Below are positions 41,790-51,700 of a stretch of DNA of 62,801 nucleotides, piece by piece. Origin of the DNA: an uncultured Armatimonadota bacterium (GTDB lineage Bacteria; Armatimonadota; Fimbriimonadia; Fimbriimonadales; Fimbriimonadaceae); assembly GCA_903904815.1 (NCBI GenBank), contig CAIVDU010000025.1:1-62801 (forward strand), read 5' to 3'. Position 1 is the first letter of the stretch; each line of letters opens with the position of its first letter. Both the position numbers and the translations under genes were made by a program. The notes under the pieces were generated by a model. That model made no database searches. It worked only from the letters and a program-made list of their open reading frames with translations, and was not told where the DNA came from.

Positions 41790-44075
41790 ATGCCGGGACA
41801 GGCGTTACTTTCACTCATCGTCGGATTCTCTATGGGATGGTACGGTCCTGGCGACATGCCCGGACAGTCCCCGAAGCGAGATCTCAACCTCGACGACGTA
41901 CTGGATCACACGTTCTCGGAAAACCTCCAGGAAGAGCCGGGGGCTTGGGCGCCAGACGGTAAGGGCTATCTGTCGACTGACGCGCCCAAATCAGGTCCCG
42001 GACGCGATATCGTGGAGATTGATGCGCGCACGGGACGAAAAACCGTATTGGTGCCCTCAAAACAACTTCTGAATCCCACCAGCCACGAGCCGATCGAGGT
42101 TGAGAAATACAGTTTCTCGAAGGATGGACAGAAGCTCCTCGTTTTTACGAAGTCAAAGCGCGTCTGGCGTCAAAACACAAAAGGCGATTACTGGGCCCTT
42201 GACGTCCGAACAGGGCGCCTCCAACGCCTTGGTGGTGAGGCTCGCTCTTCCAGCCTCATGTTCGCAAAGCTGTCGCCCGATGGAAATCGTGCCGGTTACG
42301 TCTACGAGGACAACCTGTATGTCCAAGACCTGACCAGCGGGAAGGTAACCCCGCTCACTCACGATGGCTCTGCCACGCTCATCAATGGAACTTTTGATTG
42401 GGTCTACGAGGAAGAGCTCGACCTGAGGGATGGCTGGAAGTGGAGTCCAGACGGCAATAGCATTGCCTACTGGCAACTCGACACACACGAGGAACCCATC
42501 TACACCCTCATCAACGATACCGATTCGCTGTACCCGACCCTTCGCCAATTCCCTTATCCGAAGGCTGGTGAAAAAAATGCGGTGGCGCGCATCGGTGTCG
42601 TCGCGGCCAATGGGGGCAAGACCACTTGGATCGGGGATCCGGCCACATCGGAGACGGGATATCTGGCTCGGATGGACTGGTCTCCAAATAGCCATACCTT
42701 GCTGATCGAGCGACTCAATCGCCTGCAGAACCAAAATCGCTACACCCTTACCGACGTCCAATCGGGCAAAGAGAGAACCGTGTTCACCGATACGGACGCT
42801 GCTTGGGTCGACGCGTGGGGAGTCAACGATACTTCTCCCGGAGGTGTTCGATGGATCGACGCTGGAAAGCGGTTCCTCGTTTTGAGTGAGAAAGATGGTT
42901 GGCGCCACCTGTACGGTATTCCCGCCGATGGCGGACCAGAAAAGCTCCTGACGCCCGGTGAATTTGATGTCGAGAGCATCGTCGGCTCCGATGAGACCCA
43001 TTCAATCGCTTACTTCATCGCTTCCCCGGACAATGCGACGCAGCGATATTTGTATTCCGCGAAGATTGAAACCACCCCAAAAGTAGATCGGATCACTCCG
43101 ATTGACGGTCTGTCCTACTCAGGCACCAATAGCTACTCAATTTCCCCCGACGGTTCGGTTGCAGTTCACACGCATTCTGCGTTTCAAACCCCCGGTGACC
43201 GCGAGGTCGTGAGTCTGCCAGATCATAAACGAATCCGCTCCCTGGGTGACGGAACCGAATTGTCGAAGTCGCTTGAAGGACTCAATCTGGGACAGGCTTC
43301 CTTGATCCAACTCAAGACCGACGATGGGCGCGAAATGGACGCAAGTCTCGTCCTGCCGCCTCACTTCGACAGTTCGAAGAAGTATCCGCTGTTCTTCCAA
43401 GTATATGGAGAACCGGCCGGGCTGACGGTTCAGGACCAGTGGTCTACCTTCGAGTTTCTCTTCTCCCAGTTATTGGCTGAGAAGGGCTATATTGTCGCGA
43501 GTGTCGATAATCGAGGGACGCCGAGTCTCAAAGGTCGTGAATGGCGGAAGTCGGTCTACAAGAAAATTGGCATCGTAGCTTCCGCCGACCAAGCGGCGGC
43601 GGTTAACCAGCTGCTTCAAAAGTCGTACGTCGACGCGTCGCGCGTAGGCATTTGGGGCTGGAGCGGGGGAGGATCGATGACCCTGAACATGCTCTTTCGG
43701 TATCCCAATCTTTACTCGCTCGGCATGTCAGTTGCCCCAGTTCCGGATGTCCACCTTTACGATTCGATCTATCAGGAGCGGTACATGGGACTCCCCAAAG
43801 ATAACGAGACGGCCTACAAGGAGTGCTCGCCAATCACCTTCGCAAAACAACTGAAGGGCGACCTTCTGGTCGTTCACGGGTCTGGTGATGACAACGTCCA
43901 CTACCAAGGCACGGAACGACTGGTCAATGAACTCGTGGCCAACGGACGACCATTCCAACTCATGGTGTATCCGAATCGGTCGCACGGGATTTACGAAGGC
44001 GATGGAACGACCCACCACCTCTACGAACTGCTCGTGAAATACCTGACCACTCACCTGCCGGCCGGCCCCCGCTAG
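41790..44075 (+). CDS. S9 family peptidase, dipeptidyl-peptidase IV type
   Basis: 761 aa from ATG 41790 (TTG at 41784 is in frame two codons earlier). The N-terminus is hydrophobic (ALLSLIVGFSMGWYG), likely a signal sequence. Residues about 50-480 form the eight-bladed DPP4 beta-propeller, including the substrate-recognising WVYEEELDLRDG segment (Glu pair). The C-terminal alpha/beta hydrolase has nucleophile S625 in WGWSGGGS, D700 in GSGDDNVH and H732 in RSHGIY. It removes N-terminal dipeptides, usually X-Pro, probably in the periplasm or outside the cell. TlpA-like protein follows on the same strand 123 bases later. Confidence 0.94.
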   Translation: MPGQALLSLIVGFSMGWYGPGDMPGQSPKRDLNLDDVLDHTFSENLQEEPGAWAPDGKGYLSTDAPKSGPGRDIVEIDARTGRKTVLVPSKQLLNPTSHEPIEVEKYSFSKDGQKLLVFTKSKRVWRQNTKGDYWALDVRTGRLQRLGGEARSSSLMFAKLSPDGNRAGYVYEDNLYVQDLTSGKVTPLTHDGSATLINGTFDWVYEEELDLRDGWKWSPDGNSIAYWQLDTHEEPIYTLINDTDSLYPTLRQFPYPKAGEKNAVARIGVVAANGGKTTWIGDPATSETGYLARMDWSPNSHTLLIERLNRLQNQNRYTLTDVQSGKERTVFTDTDAAWVDAWGVNDTSPGGVRWIDAGKRFLVLSEKDGWRHLYGIPADGGPEKLLTPGEFDVESIVGSDETHSIAYFIASPDNATQRYLYSAKIETTPKVDRITPIDGLSYSGTNSYSISPDGSVAVHTHSAFQTPGDREVVSLPDHKRIRSLGDGTELSKSLEGLNLGQASLIQLKTDDGREMDASLVLPPHFDSSKKYPLFFQVYGEPAGLTVQDQWSTFEFLFSQLLAEKGYIVASVDNRGTPSLKGREWRKSVYKKIGIVASADQAAAVNQLLQKSYVDASRVGIWGWSGGGSMTLNMLFRYPNLYSLGMSVAPVPDVHLYDSIYQERYMGLPKDNETAYKECSPITFAKQLKGDLLVVHGSGDDNVHYQGTERLVNELVANGRPFQLMVYPNRSHGIYEGDGTTHHLYELLVKYLTTHLPAGPR

Positions 44076-44198
44076 CCGGCCAAGCTAGGTGCACTGAAAG
44101 GTTGCGGTTTCCTCAAGAAGCAATCTATATATCGATGCGCGGGACGAACATTGGCTATACTTTGACGTACGACATATTGTCTGCGACATATCACCGTT

Positions 44199-45260
44199 AT
44201 GCTTACTTCCCTTCCTCGACTCGGCGTCAGCCTCTTCGCAATCCTTGCAATGTCTTCGCTCCAGGCGTCTGCTTATCTGAACATCGGGGACCCAGCTCCA
44301 CCTATCACGGCCGGCCAATGGTACAAGGGTCAGCCGATCGGGAAGTTCGAGTCAGGGAAAGTCTACGTCGTGGAGTTTTGGGCCACTTGGTGCACACCCT
44401 GCAAGGCGAACATTCCTCACCTAACCCAGCTTGCCAAGCAGTATCGGGGCAAGGTCCAGGTCACCGGCGTGAGCATTTGGGAGTCGACCGACCCGACTGA
44501 GAAGAGCTACCTTAAGAAGGTCGGGAAGTTCGTCCAGTCGGAAGGAAGCAAGATGGATTACACGGTCGCCGCCGATGTGCCGGAAGGGACGACCGCGAAA
44601 AGTTGGATGACGGCAGCCGGACTTCAAGGAATTCCTGCCTCCTTCATCGTCGGAAAGGACGGAAAGATAGCTTGGATCGGATATCCGCTCGACCTCGATA
44701 ATGCGGTGAAGCAAGTCCTTGACGGCACTTTCGACATGAAGTCGGCTCGAGATCGTCGAGACCTGGAGATGCGTGTCATCCATCCGATTCAGGAAGCGAT
44801 GAGTGGGAAGCAGTATGGGACGGCAATTCGGCTCATCGACGCGGCGGTAAAAGCGAAGCCCGAACTCGAGCGACGGTACACGTACGATCGACTCGTCGCT
44901 CAGTACCACACCGCCCCTGCGGAGGCTAAGGCGAAATCGGACGCAATCCTCCAAGCGTCCAATCATGAAATCGGGGCGTATCGGATGATCGTATCGATTC
45001 TGGCAACCGAACCGGGACTCAGTCGCCCCAGCTACTCTTACGGCCTCGATCTCATCCAAGAGGCGCTCAAACTGAACGAGATGAACTACCTATTCTTGGC
45101 AATGGGTTGCGATGTGGATGAGAATCTTGGCGACCACGCGGGCGCCGTTGAAATGCAAACCAAGGCGGTTGCCGCAGCCGAGATAGATTCGCATGCGCCC
45201 GCCGATTTTGTTGCCCGGATGCGGAAGAAGCTTCAGAGCTTAAAGGCTTCGTCGAAGTAA
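44199..45260 (+). CDS. TlpA-like thioredoxin-fold protein with a C-terminal helical extension
   Basis: 353 aa. A signal peptide (GVSLFAILAMSSLQASA) sends it to the periplasm. The thioredoxin domain (about 30-190) has FWATWCTPCKANIPHL, so C65 and C68 form the redox pair, and the cis-Pro segment GIPASFIVGKDGKIAW. This type reduces disulfides in exported or cytochrome-maturation substrates. An extension of about 160 residues follows, helical and TPR-like (IRLIDAAVKAKPELERR, GLDLIQEALKLNEMN, AVEMQTKAVAAAEID), which most TlpA proteins lack; it may bind a partner. No cytochrome biogenesis genes are adjacent. Confidence 0.9.
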   Translation: MLTSLPRLGVSLFAILAMSSLQASAYLNIGDPAPPITAGQWYKGQPIGKFESGKVYVVEFWATWCTPCKANIPHLTQLAKQYRGKVQVTGVSIWESTDPTEKSYLKKVGKFVQSEGSKMDYTVAADVPEGTTAKSWMTAAGLQGIPASFIVGKDGKIAWIGYPLDLDNAVKQVLDGTFDMKSARDRRDLEMRVIHPIQEAMSGKQYGTAIRLIDAAVKAKPELERRYTYDRLVAQYHTAPAEAKAKSDAILQASNHEIGAYRMIVSILATEPGLSRPSYSYGLDLIQEALKLNEMNYLFLAMGCDVDENLGDHAGAVEMQTKAVAAAEIDSHAPADFVARMRKKLQSLKASSK

Positions 45261-45384
45261 GGTTCGGCAGCGAATTGATGCACGAGCGGAAAAGTACATG
45301 ATGGGCGGATGCCTCAACCATCATCTACTTCTGTCCAAAACTAATGCCGAGAGTCTTGCTCTAGGTCTGGAACTTATATCTCGG

Positions 45385-45654
45385 CTAAGCAATCGTCGGA
45401 GGAGTTTCGCGGGTCACCACGATCTTGAAATCAGCGGCGAAGACGGCAATCGCGGCGACCGCAGCTAACACCGGCGCAATGAGGATTCCGACAACACCAA
45501 CGGTGACCGGGAACTCGACCAGCGTGTGACCTTCCGAATTCTGAACGGAGATGTGCCGAACGTTGCCCTCATGGAGCAAATCTTTGACGGTGGCAATGAG
45601 CATATCGCCCGTAATTTGGATCTCTTCGGTGAAGGTGTGATTTGTTTCTGACAT
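45385..45654 (-). CDS. DUF4342 family protein, 89 aa
   Basis: Matches the small DUF4342 layout: an acidic N-terminus, ITGDMLIATVKDLLHEGNVR, the strand pair HISVQNSEGHTLVEFP, then one hydrophobic helix (VGVVGILIAPVLAAVAAIAVFA) and a short tail. The family is common in bacteria and uncharacterised; the helix suggests membrane attachment. Single gene, convergent with the TlpA-like gene. The short gap to the FHA gene carries no other confident reading frame. Confidence 0.88.
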   Translation of the reverse strand: MSETNHTFTEEIQITGDMLIATVKDLLHEGNVRHISVQNSEGHTLVEFPVTVGVVGILIAPVLAAVAAIAVFAADFKIVVTRETPPTIA

Positions 45655-45851
45655 GAGCTTGACCTACGCTTCGATATTAGACGACAGCCAACGCGCTGAG
45701 GTGCCCTCTGGGCAGTTTAGCGAGACCAAAACGCATTTGGACGGCTCCCTGAATACTGGAACGGTCGTAGCTTGGCGAACCTTCGAATTCCTACAAGTAG
45801 ATTTCGTCAAGGAGGCAGAGATCCTTAGCGGGCTCGCCGCAAAACGCGGTG

Positions 45852-47249
45852 TCACGAGACTGGGGTGGGTTGCCCCGATGCGGTGCCAACCGTGAATTGA
45901 ACGCAACCAAATTGGAGTTTGTCCCCCGGCCGGAGCAGCGTCTCGCCAACGACTTTAGCCCCGTTCACAAGAGTTCCGTTCGTGCTGCCCATATCCGCGA
46001 GTTGAGTTCCGGCGGGGGTCACCACAAGTTTCGCGTGATAGCGTGAAACGCTGGACTCCTTGCTCAAGCAGATCGCGTTGTCCTGTTCGCGTCCAACGCC
46101 ATACTGGCCGGGCGGCAGATGGTACTGGCCCCCGGCCGCATCAATCAGAACGCCCATCGCAACCGGCGCGATCGGTTGCGACGATAGTGCCGTCGTCATC
46201 GGAACACCGCCATGTGGCGCTACCGCGCCCCGAATTCCGGGAGTTGGGCGATAGTCGCCAGCAGTCACCACACTCCCAGACAGGAACTGTAGAGTCGCAT
46301 GCCCCATTTGGATGGTGTCAGAGTGTTTAAGATCGTTTTGAGAGGCAGGCTGGCCGTTGAGCAAAACGGTGTTCCCTTGGGTGTCGAGGATGAAACGGGC
46401 GCCCTGTTTAACGATCAGGGCATGGAGCTTTTCGACGCCTTGTATCCGCCCCAACGGAATCTCCAGTCCTTCATCGGAACCGACTCGGTTGACCGTGTGA
46501 TCAAGACTCCATTCCCGCCATTCGTTGCGACCCACGACCAGGCGAAGTGTGCCCACCCGCACCGAACTATCGGCATAGGCCATGGCCAAGCCCAGGGCGA
46601 TGCCCACGGCAATCTCCTGGGCCCGCCATACCGGAATGAACGCCTCCAACGACGCCCCGCCTCCTGCGCCGGCCATGTTTGAGGCGAGAGAAGTTGCGAG
46701 ACTCTGAGCCAAGTGGTGACCACCGAACATCGTCCCGACCATCTGGGCGATATAGGAGGCGACGGCGGCGACCACGGTTCCAGCAAAGGCGCGGCTTATT
46801 CTCTGCGTAGTTGGGCCGATGGCGAGAAGGATAGCGAACGAGATTCCAGCCGGCACGAGCACGCACCAAGCGACGCTGGCCACGATGTTGCCCAAGATTC
46901 CCGCGTGCCTCGAAATCGAAAGGCCGATGACGTCTGAACCAGAGTCCGTCACAAAATTAAAGATGGCTCCCAAAATGGCGCCGAAAATCGTGCATCCGAT
47001 GGCCCTCATCCAAGATCGTCGACCATAGGTGAGGCCAAAACTAAAGAGTCCGACGATCAGTGCGCCGAAGACGGCGCGGTTAACATCCCCCCATCTCGTC
47101 CCGAACGTAAACTGAGCTTCGGGGTCAAGAAGGCTCATCCCCGGCCGGTTGAGGGTGCTTTCGAAGGGAGCCGCCACCTTGAACGCGAGGACACCTGCAA
47201 ATGCGCCAAAGGCAGGGAGCAGCAAGAACCTGAACCGAGAGCCTATCAA
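45852..47249 (-). CDS. Polytopic membrane protein with two FHA domains
   Basis: 465 aa from TTG 47249 behind GGAGTG. Residues about 1-220 hold about six hydrophobic segments (FLLLPAFGAFAGVLAFKV; AVFGALIVGLFSFGLTYG; AIGCTIFGAILGAIFNFV; IVASVAWCVLVPAGISFAIL). A degenerate FHA-like domain at about 235-320 (RVGSDEGLEIPLG...HALIVKQGARFILDTQGNTVLLNGQP) and a canonical one at about 375-455 (YGVGREQDNAICLSKESSVSRYHAKLVV...LADMGSTNGTLVNGAKV) follow. FHA modules bind phospho-Thr, so the protein probably docks a Ser/Thr-kinase target at the membrane. No kinase lies next to it. Confidence 0.9.
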   Translation of the reverse strand: MIGSRFRFLLLPAFGAFAGVLAFKVAAPFESTLNRPGMSLLDPEAQFTFGTRWGDVNRAVFGALIVGLFSFGLTYGRRSWMRAIGCTIFGAILGAIFNFVTDSGSDVIGLSISRHAGILGNIVASVAWCVLVPAGISFAILLAIGPTTQRISRAFAGTVVAAVASYIAQMVGTMFGGHHLAQSLATSLASNMAGAGGGASLEAFIPVWRAQEIAVGIALGLAMAYADSSVRVGTLRLVVGRNEWREWSLDHTVNRVGSDEGLEIPLGRIQGVEKLHALIVKQGARFILDTQGNTVLLNGQPASQNDLKHSDTIQMGHATLQFLSGSVVTAGDYRPTPGIRGAVAPHGGVPMTTALSSQPIAPVAMGVLIDAAGGQYHLPPGQYGVGREQDNAICLSKESSVSRYHAKLVVTPAGTQLADMGSTNGTLVNGAKVVGETLLRPGDKLQFGCVQFTVGTASGQPTPVS

Positions 47250-47332
47250 CAGTCACTCCATCTCATTTTGCAACTCTTACAATTATTGGCTGCGACGACG
47301 TTTACTCCATAGGGCTTGTTGCGGGACCGTGG

Positions 47333-47806
47333 CTATTCTTGGACACTGCGATGCGAGTACCCAAACCGGGTGCGGTACTCCTTGTAGATTAAAACTACGA
47401 CCGACAGATCAAACAGACCTAGGACGCCGGTGACGATCTCTTTTGCCATAATGCCCCTCGCCACTTCCAGCCCGGTAAACAGCGTCAAAACGGCAATCAG
47501 CCCGATGTACCCCCATCGCTTCTCACGAACAATTGCGGTGATCAGGATGACCTTTGCGAGACCATGGACCATCAGATAAATCGCCGCCCCTACGGACGCC
47601 TTCACGCTGACGTCCACCGCGAGATTGTCGAGTTTGCCAGCGAGCACTTGGTGATGTCGATACAGCTCATGGGTGGCAAGAATGAGGATGTACTTCGCCA
47701 ATTTCATGGGCATCAGGAGAATGACTCCACCGATCACCTCGAACACGGAGTCGACACCTTTTACGATCAGACCTATGCGGAAGAAGAAGTCAGTTGTTTT
47801 GGCCAT
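47333..47806 (-). CDS. DUF2127 family membrane protein
   Basis: 157 aa with four predicted helices: FFFRIGLIVKGVDSVFEVIG (the family start), AAIYLMVHGLAKVILITAIV, WGYIGLIAVLTLFTGLEVA and IVTGVLGLFDLSVVVLIYKE. Motifs agree with DUF2127 (HGLAKVxL and the Y/F-rich helices). Function of the family is unknown. It stands 83 bases upstream of nothing coupled; the FHA gene follows on the same strand and may share its transcript. Confidence 0.88.
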   Translation of the reverse strand: MAKTTDFFFRIGLIVKGVDSVFEVIGGVILLMPMKLAKYILILATHELYRHHQVLAGKLDNLAVDVSVKASVGAAIYLMVHGLAKVILITAIVREKRWGYIGLIAVLTLFTGLEVARGIMAKEIVTGVLGLFDLSVVVLIYKEYRTRFGYSHRSVQE

Positions 47807-47966
47807 GGAATGGATGTGCGAACAGTCACCGGTAGAACTACCGCGCTTAGAATAGCCCGGGCTTAGCCATTGCAGCTAGGCTCGCGCCGAAGGTCGCTCT
47901 CCTCCTGCCGCTTCTGGGTCTTCTGGCCCCGAGAAACCTTCCCGCGTTTCAAGATTCGACCATTCC

Positions 47967-48134
47967 CTACGAACACCGTGAATCGGGCCTCTCGAGGTGA
48001 TTGAAATTGCCCGAATAGATCGAGTTCACAGGCACTTTTGAAATTCGATAGCTCAATTTGGCGATTCCATGCGCTTGCGCAGGAGTCTCCACCTGGCTAG
48101 CAATAGTGACAGCTAAGGCACAGAGTATAAGTTC
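47967..48134 (-). pseudogene. Possible remnant or unstarted small secreted protein
   Basis: Between in-frame stops, a 55-codon minus-strand reading gives a signal-peptide-like segment (ILCALAVTIASQVETPAQA) with an AxA-type cleavage site, then HGIAKLSYRISKVPVNSIYS. No ATG, GTG or TTG lies ahead of the hydrophobic part, so it is either decayed or uses an unusual start. The 448-base interval 47807-48254 shows nothing else. Confidence 0.25.
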
Positions 48135-48254
48135 TCAACGGCTGGACCTATTTAGGGAGCCTTGCCGGTAATCTTCGCGAATTAATCCGTTAGCAGGCAT
48201 CGATTTCTTGCTTGAGGAGTGTCACAAATGGCCCTCTTCATATAAACTACAAAC

Positions 48255-48677
48255 ATGGGCGCAAAGCAGCAGCTATATACGGATTTTCTTCAGAAAGAGG
48301 GCTACGTTCCTGAGGTTCAAGAGAATGGAGACATTCGATTCAAGATTCAAGGCGAGATTTATGTGATCACTCCAGCGGAGGATGATCCCAACTACTTCAA
48401 GCTGTCTTACTACCATATCTGGAAGGCCGACCAAACCGAGCAAGTGTGGCCACTTCTCAATGCCCTGAACGCATCGTTCAAGGTGGTTAAGGTTTCTGCT
48501 CTAAACGACGTGATTTGCCTCACGACCGAGACCTTCCTCAAGGACCCCGCCGATTTCGAAGCGTTACTCGGACGATGCGTACAGGTGATCAGCGCGAGTA
48601 AGGCGCAGCTTGGAACCGCGCTCGCCCATAGAGCGGCCCAAGCGGCTAAAGTCGAAGAGCCTGCAACGGTTGGCTAA
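48255..48677 (+). CDS. YbjN-like domain protein, 140 aa
   Basis: Soluble acidic protein with strand-helix pattern LYTDFLQKEGYVPEVQENGD, IRFKIQGEIYVITPAEDDPNYF, then WPLLNALNASFKVVKVSALND and ICLTTETFLKDPADFEALLG. This resembles the YbjN/type-III-chaperone-like fold (a compact helix-sheet domain used for protein binding or sensing). The family assignment rests on pattern, not on exact motifs. Single gene, ending 27 bases before a strong two-way terminator shared with the giant gene on the other strand. Confidence 0.7.
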   Translation: MGAKQQLYTDFLQKEGYVPEVQENGDIRFKIQGEIYVITPAEDDPNYFKLSYYHIWKADQTEQVWPLLNALNASFKVVKVSALNDVICLTTETFLKDPADFEALLGRCVQVISASKAQLGTALAHRAAQAAKVEEPATVG

Positions 48678-48698
48678 CCGCTTAACCTCTATCTCAAT

Positions 48699-48740
48699 AA
48701 AAAAGGCCTCCTCCGGAATTCCGGAGGAGGCCCTTTCTTT
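48699..48740. terminator. Bidirectional intrinsic terminator
   Basis: GGCCTCCTCCGG (48705-48716) pairs perfectly with CCGGAGGAGGCC (48721-48732) around AATT. CTTTCTTT follows on the plus strand, and a T-run (complement of the A-run 48699-48704) on the minus strand. It ends both the YbjN-like gene and the giant PEP-CTERM gene. Confidence 0.93.
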
Positions 48741-48745
48741 ATGGT

Positions 48746-51700
48746 CTATTGACCGGCTCGTACCAGTCGTGCCTTTTGCACCTTCTTGCGTCGTCGCAGA
48801 GCGAGGACCGCGAGGCCACCGCCGAGAGCCAGGAAGCTTCCTGGTTCTGGTGTCGCGGCCGGGGCTGCCGTGTAGTGCAGATAGGCGCTGTCCGTCGTCA
48901 TCACGATGCTGAATGACCCGCCAGGCTGAGTCACGAATCCGGTGGTGAGGATCGACGAGAAATTCCCGATGATCGTGCCACCGGTGGTGGTCAAGAACGT
49001 GAAGTCGTAGTTCTTCGTCGGCACGAAGCCAGCCCAGCTTTCCACGTCCAGAGTCCCGTTGAGATTTGCGTTCCCGTGAACCTCTAGGAAGCTGTAACCA
49101 GGATCACCTTCGTGAGCCGGACCTTGTGGGTACCCGCCGATATCGACGAGCATCGTTGCTGCTCCATCCATCGTCAGGTCACCGTTCAGGACCATGTGAC
49201 CTGGCGAACCACCGGCGTGGATCGTCGAACCGTTCACCACGATTCCGTGGCTCGCATTGACCGTTCCGAATCCGGTGAGCGTTCCTCCATCGAACTGGAT
49301 CTGATTCCCGCCGGTCATGTTGATCGTGCCACCTACGTCGACGACGCCGTTATTCGTGTTCAGGAAGGAGCCCGTGATGTTCAGGGTATTCCCATCATCG
49401 ACCTGAACTCTTCCAGTGTTCTTGAAAGAGGTCGCGTCGATCGAAGCAGCTTGGTCGGCAGCCTCGTTTTGCACGATGATCGCTCCGTTGTTCTGAAGAA
49501 CGCGAGGTGATGTGCTCGGAGGGGAACCGGGGAGTTGTCCGCCCAGACTTCCGATGTTTCCGACGAGGGTCGTGCCGTTAGCCAAGACGAGCGTCGAGCC
49601 CGCCTCCATTGCGAGGTCGGAGGAAGCTCCACCGCCATCGAAGGTCACGATTCCGGCATTCAGCGCGGCATTGCCATCGAAGTCCAAGACGCCGTGCGAA
49701 CCCAACACGATCGAACTGACGTTCAGTGTGCTGCTCCTCACTCGGAGGAAGCCGCCATTGCTGAGGTCCAGCGAACCGTAGTTCAAGTTTTGTGGATTGA
49801 CGGTTGGAGGATCGATGGTGAGATTGACAAACTCGAACAGGTTGTTCCTGCTGGAACTGAATGTTGGCGAGTTCGGCAATTCCAGACCAAGCAGTTGGCT
49901 GGGCCCGGCGCCATGGATGTCGGTGCCGTCCATGAACAGTGAGTTCATGGTCCAGCTTGCCGCGTTGGTCTCGAACACATGGCTGTTCACCAGGTTAAGG
50001 TTCGAGCCGGTGAACGATGTGGCGCCAGTGTCCATAAAGGTGCTGGCGTTCATATTGAACTGTGAGTTGGTGACGAAGAACTGACCTTGGTTCGTGAGCA
50101 CCGAGCCATTCGTAAAGCTCGCAGTCGCACCGCTTCCAATACTGAGCAGAGCAGGCCCCAGGTTTCGAATGGCATCGGAACCCTGGATCGTGACGTTGCT
50201 ATTGTTGAAGCGGATCATACTGCCCGCGTCAAACGAACCCATCTTCGAGCCGGCCCGCTCTAGAACCGTTTGGGCGTCGCCTCTTCCACCGAAGTCGATG
50301 ATGCCGCCGTTACTGGAGTTCATCTGACTCTTGTTGTCCACCACATCCGTGCTGAACGTCCAGTCGGTTCCAACGCCGTTTGCGGTGATCTTGGTATCGG
50401 CCGCGAATCGGCTGGCCGTGTCACCGGTGACGGTGAACACCGGTCCAGTGAACGTGGACCCAGCCAAGATATCCAGAGTCGTGTGATCCCAGAGGTAGAT
50501 CGTGCCGCCACCGGAATTTCCAAAGTTGAACTGAGAAGCGTTATTGTTCGCGGTTCCGAGCGTCTGGTCGTTGCTGAACGTTAAGCGCGCGTGGTTGTCG
50601 AGCTGGAAGATGTTGTTCGAGAAGAAGTCATTCGCAATTCGAACGGTTCCACCGTTGTTCAAGTTCAGTCCAGCGGCGTGGGCGAATGTGGCCGGGTTGT
50701 ATGGGTCGAATAGCCCCGTCGAATCCGTAAGCGTCACTCCGTCCAAGACGTTATCCCATCCAGTGCTGTAGCGCGTGTCAAGCGGCTCGGCGGTGAACAC
50801 GAGATCCGGCGTAGCCGAGTTGACCTTGCCGCCCAAGATATAGCCGGACTTCGTCCAAGCATAGTTCTCAGGCACCCAATTGAAGTCGCTGCCTCCTACT
50901 TGGAACGTTCCACCGATTGCCCCAGGTCCGTTGGCTCCGGGGTTAAGGAATTCACCGATGTTGTTCAACTCAGTTCGCAGCTCAAACTTGCCGCTAGCAG
51001 CCGACTGGAATACGGTCTGGGTCGGGTCGTTCACGATAGTGCCGCCGTCCAAGACGATCGAAGAATTCGCTCCGGCAGCGAGAGTTCCTGCGTTCTGCCA
51101 ATTCTGCACGGTGAGATACAGTCGGCTGCCGCCCAGAGCATCAAGAGTTCCCTGATTGTTCAGGTTGGAAGGTGTGATGGCCCAGACGTCGCCGGGGGTC
51201 GTTGGCCCAACCGTTTCTCCAGCCCCGATGGCGAGGTTCCCAGTGTTGGATCCATTCCACCAAGTGCTTCCAATCCAAGCGTCGGGTCCGACGATGCTCG
51301 CACCGGCGTTGAAAGTCAGAGTGCCACCCGGCAACTCGTTCAGTTGAGAGTGATCAATCACGAAGTTAGCGCCAGCGCCAAACTGTCGGTCGCCGCTGAA
51401 CTGGAGAACTGAGTTTCCGGTCAGGTTGAACTGGTTGTTGGAATTGAAGGCATTCTTGATCGTCAGCGACTCCCCGCTGTCCAGTTCGAGACCGGCCGGG
51501 ATGACACCGGTGCCATCGGTAAGCGAGACACCGTCGTAGGTCGCATTGAACAGTCTGAGATCGGGTGAGGTGGAGTTCACTCGTCCATTGAGGAGAGTGC
51601 CTCCTTGGATAGTGAACTTGCCTCCGATGAGAGCAGGATCGAAGAATTGTCCGTTCGGGCCACCGGCGGTGTCGTCTAGCGTGGTCCGCAGGACGAACGA

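Noticed and set aside
42153-43001. Minus-strand frame of 282 codons
   Set aside because: Antisense of the S9 peptidase propeller; no domain and no start signal.
45653-45895. Plus-strand frame of 80 codons between DUF4342 and FHA genes
   Set aside because: It overlaps the FHA gene's 3' end and the first bases of the DUF4342 gene, with no convincing ribosome site or domain.
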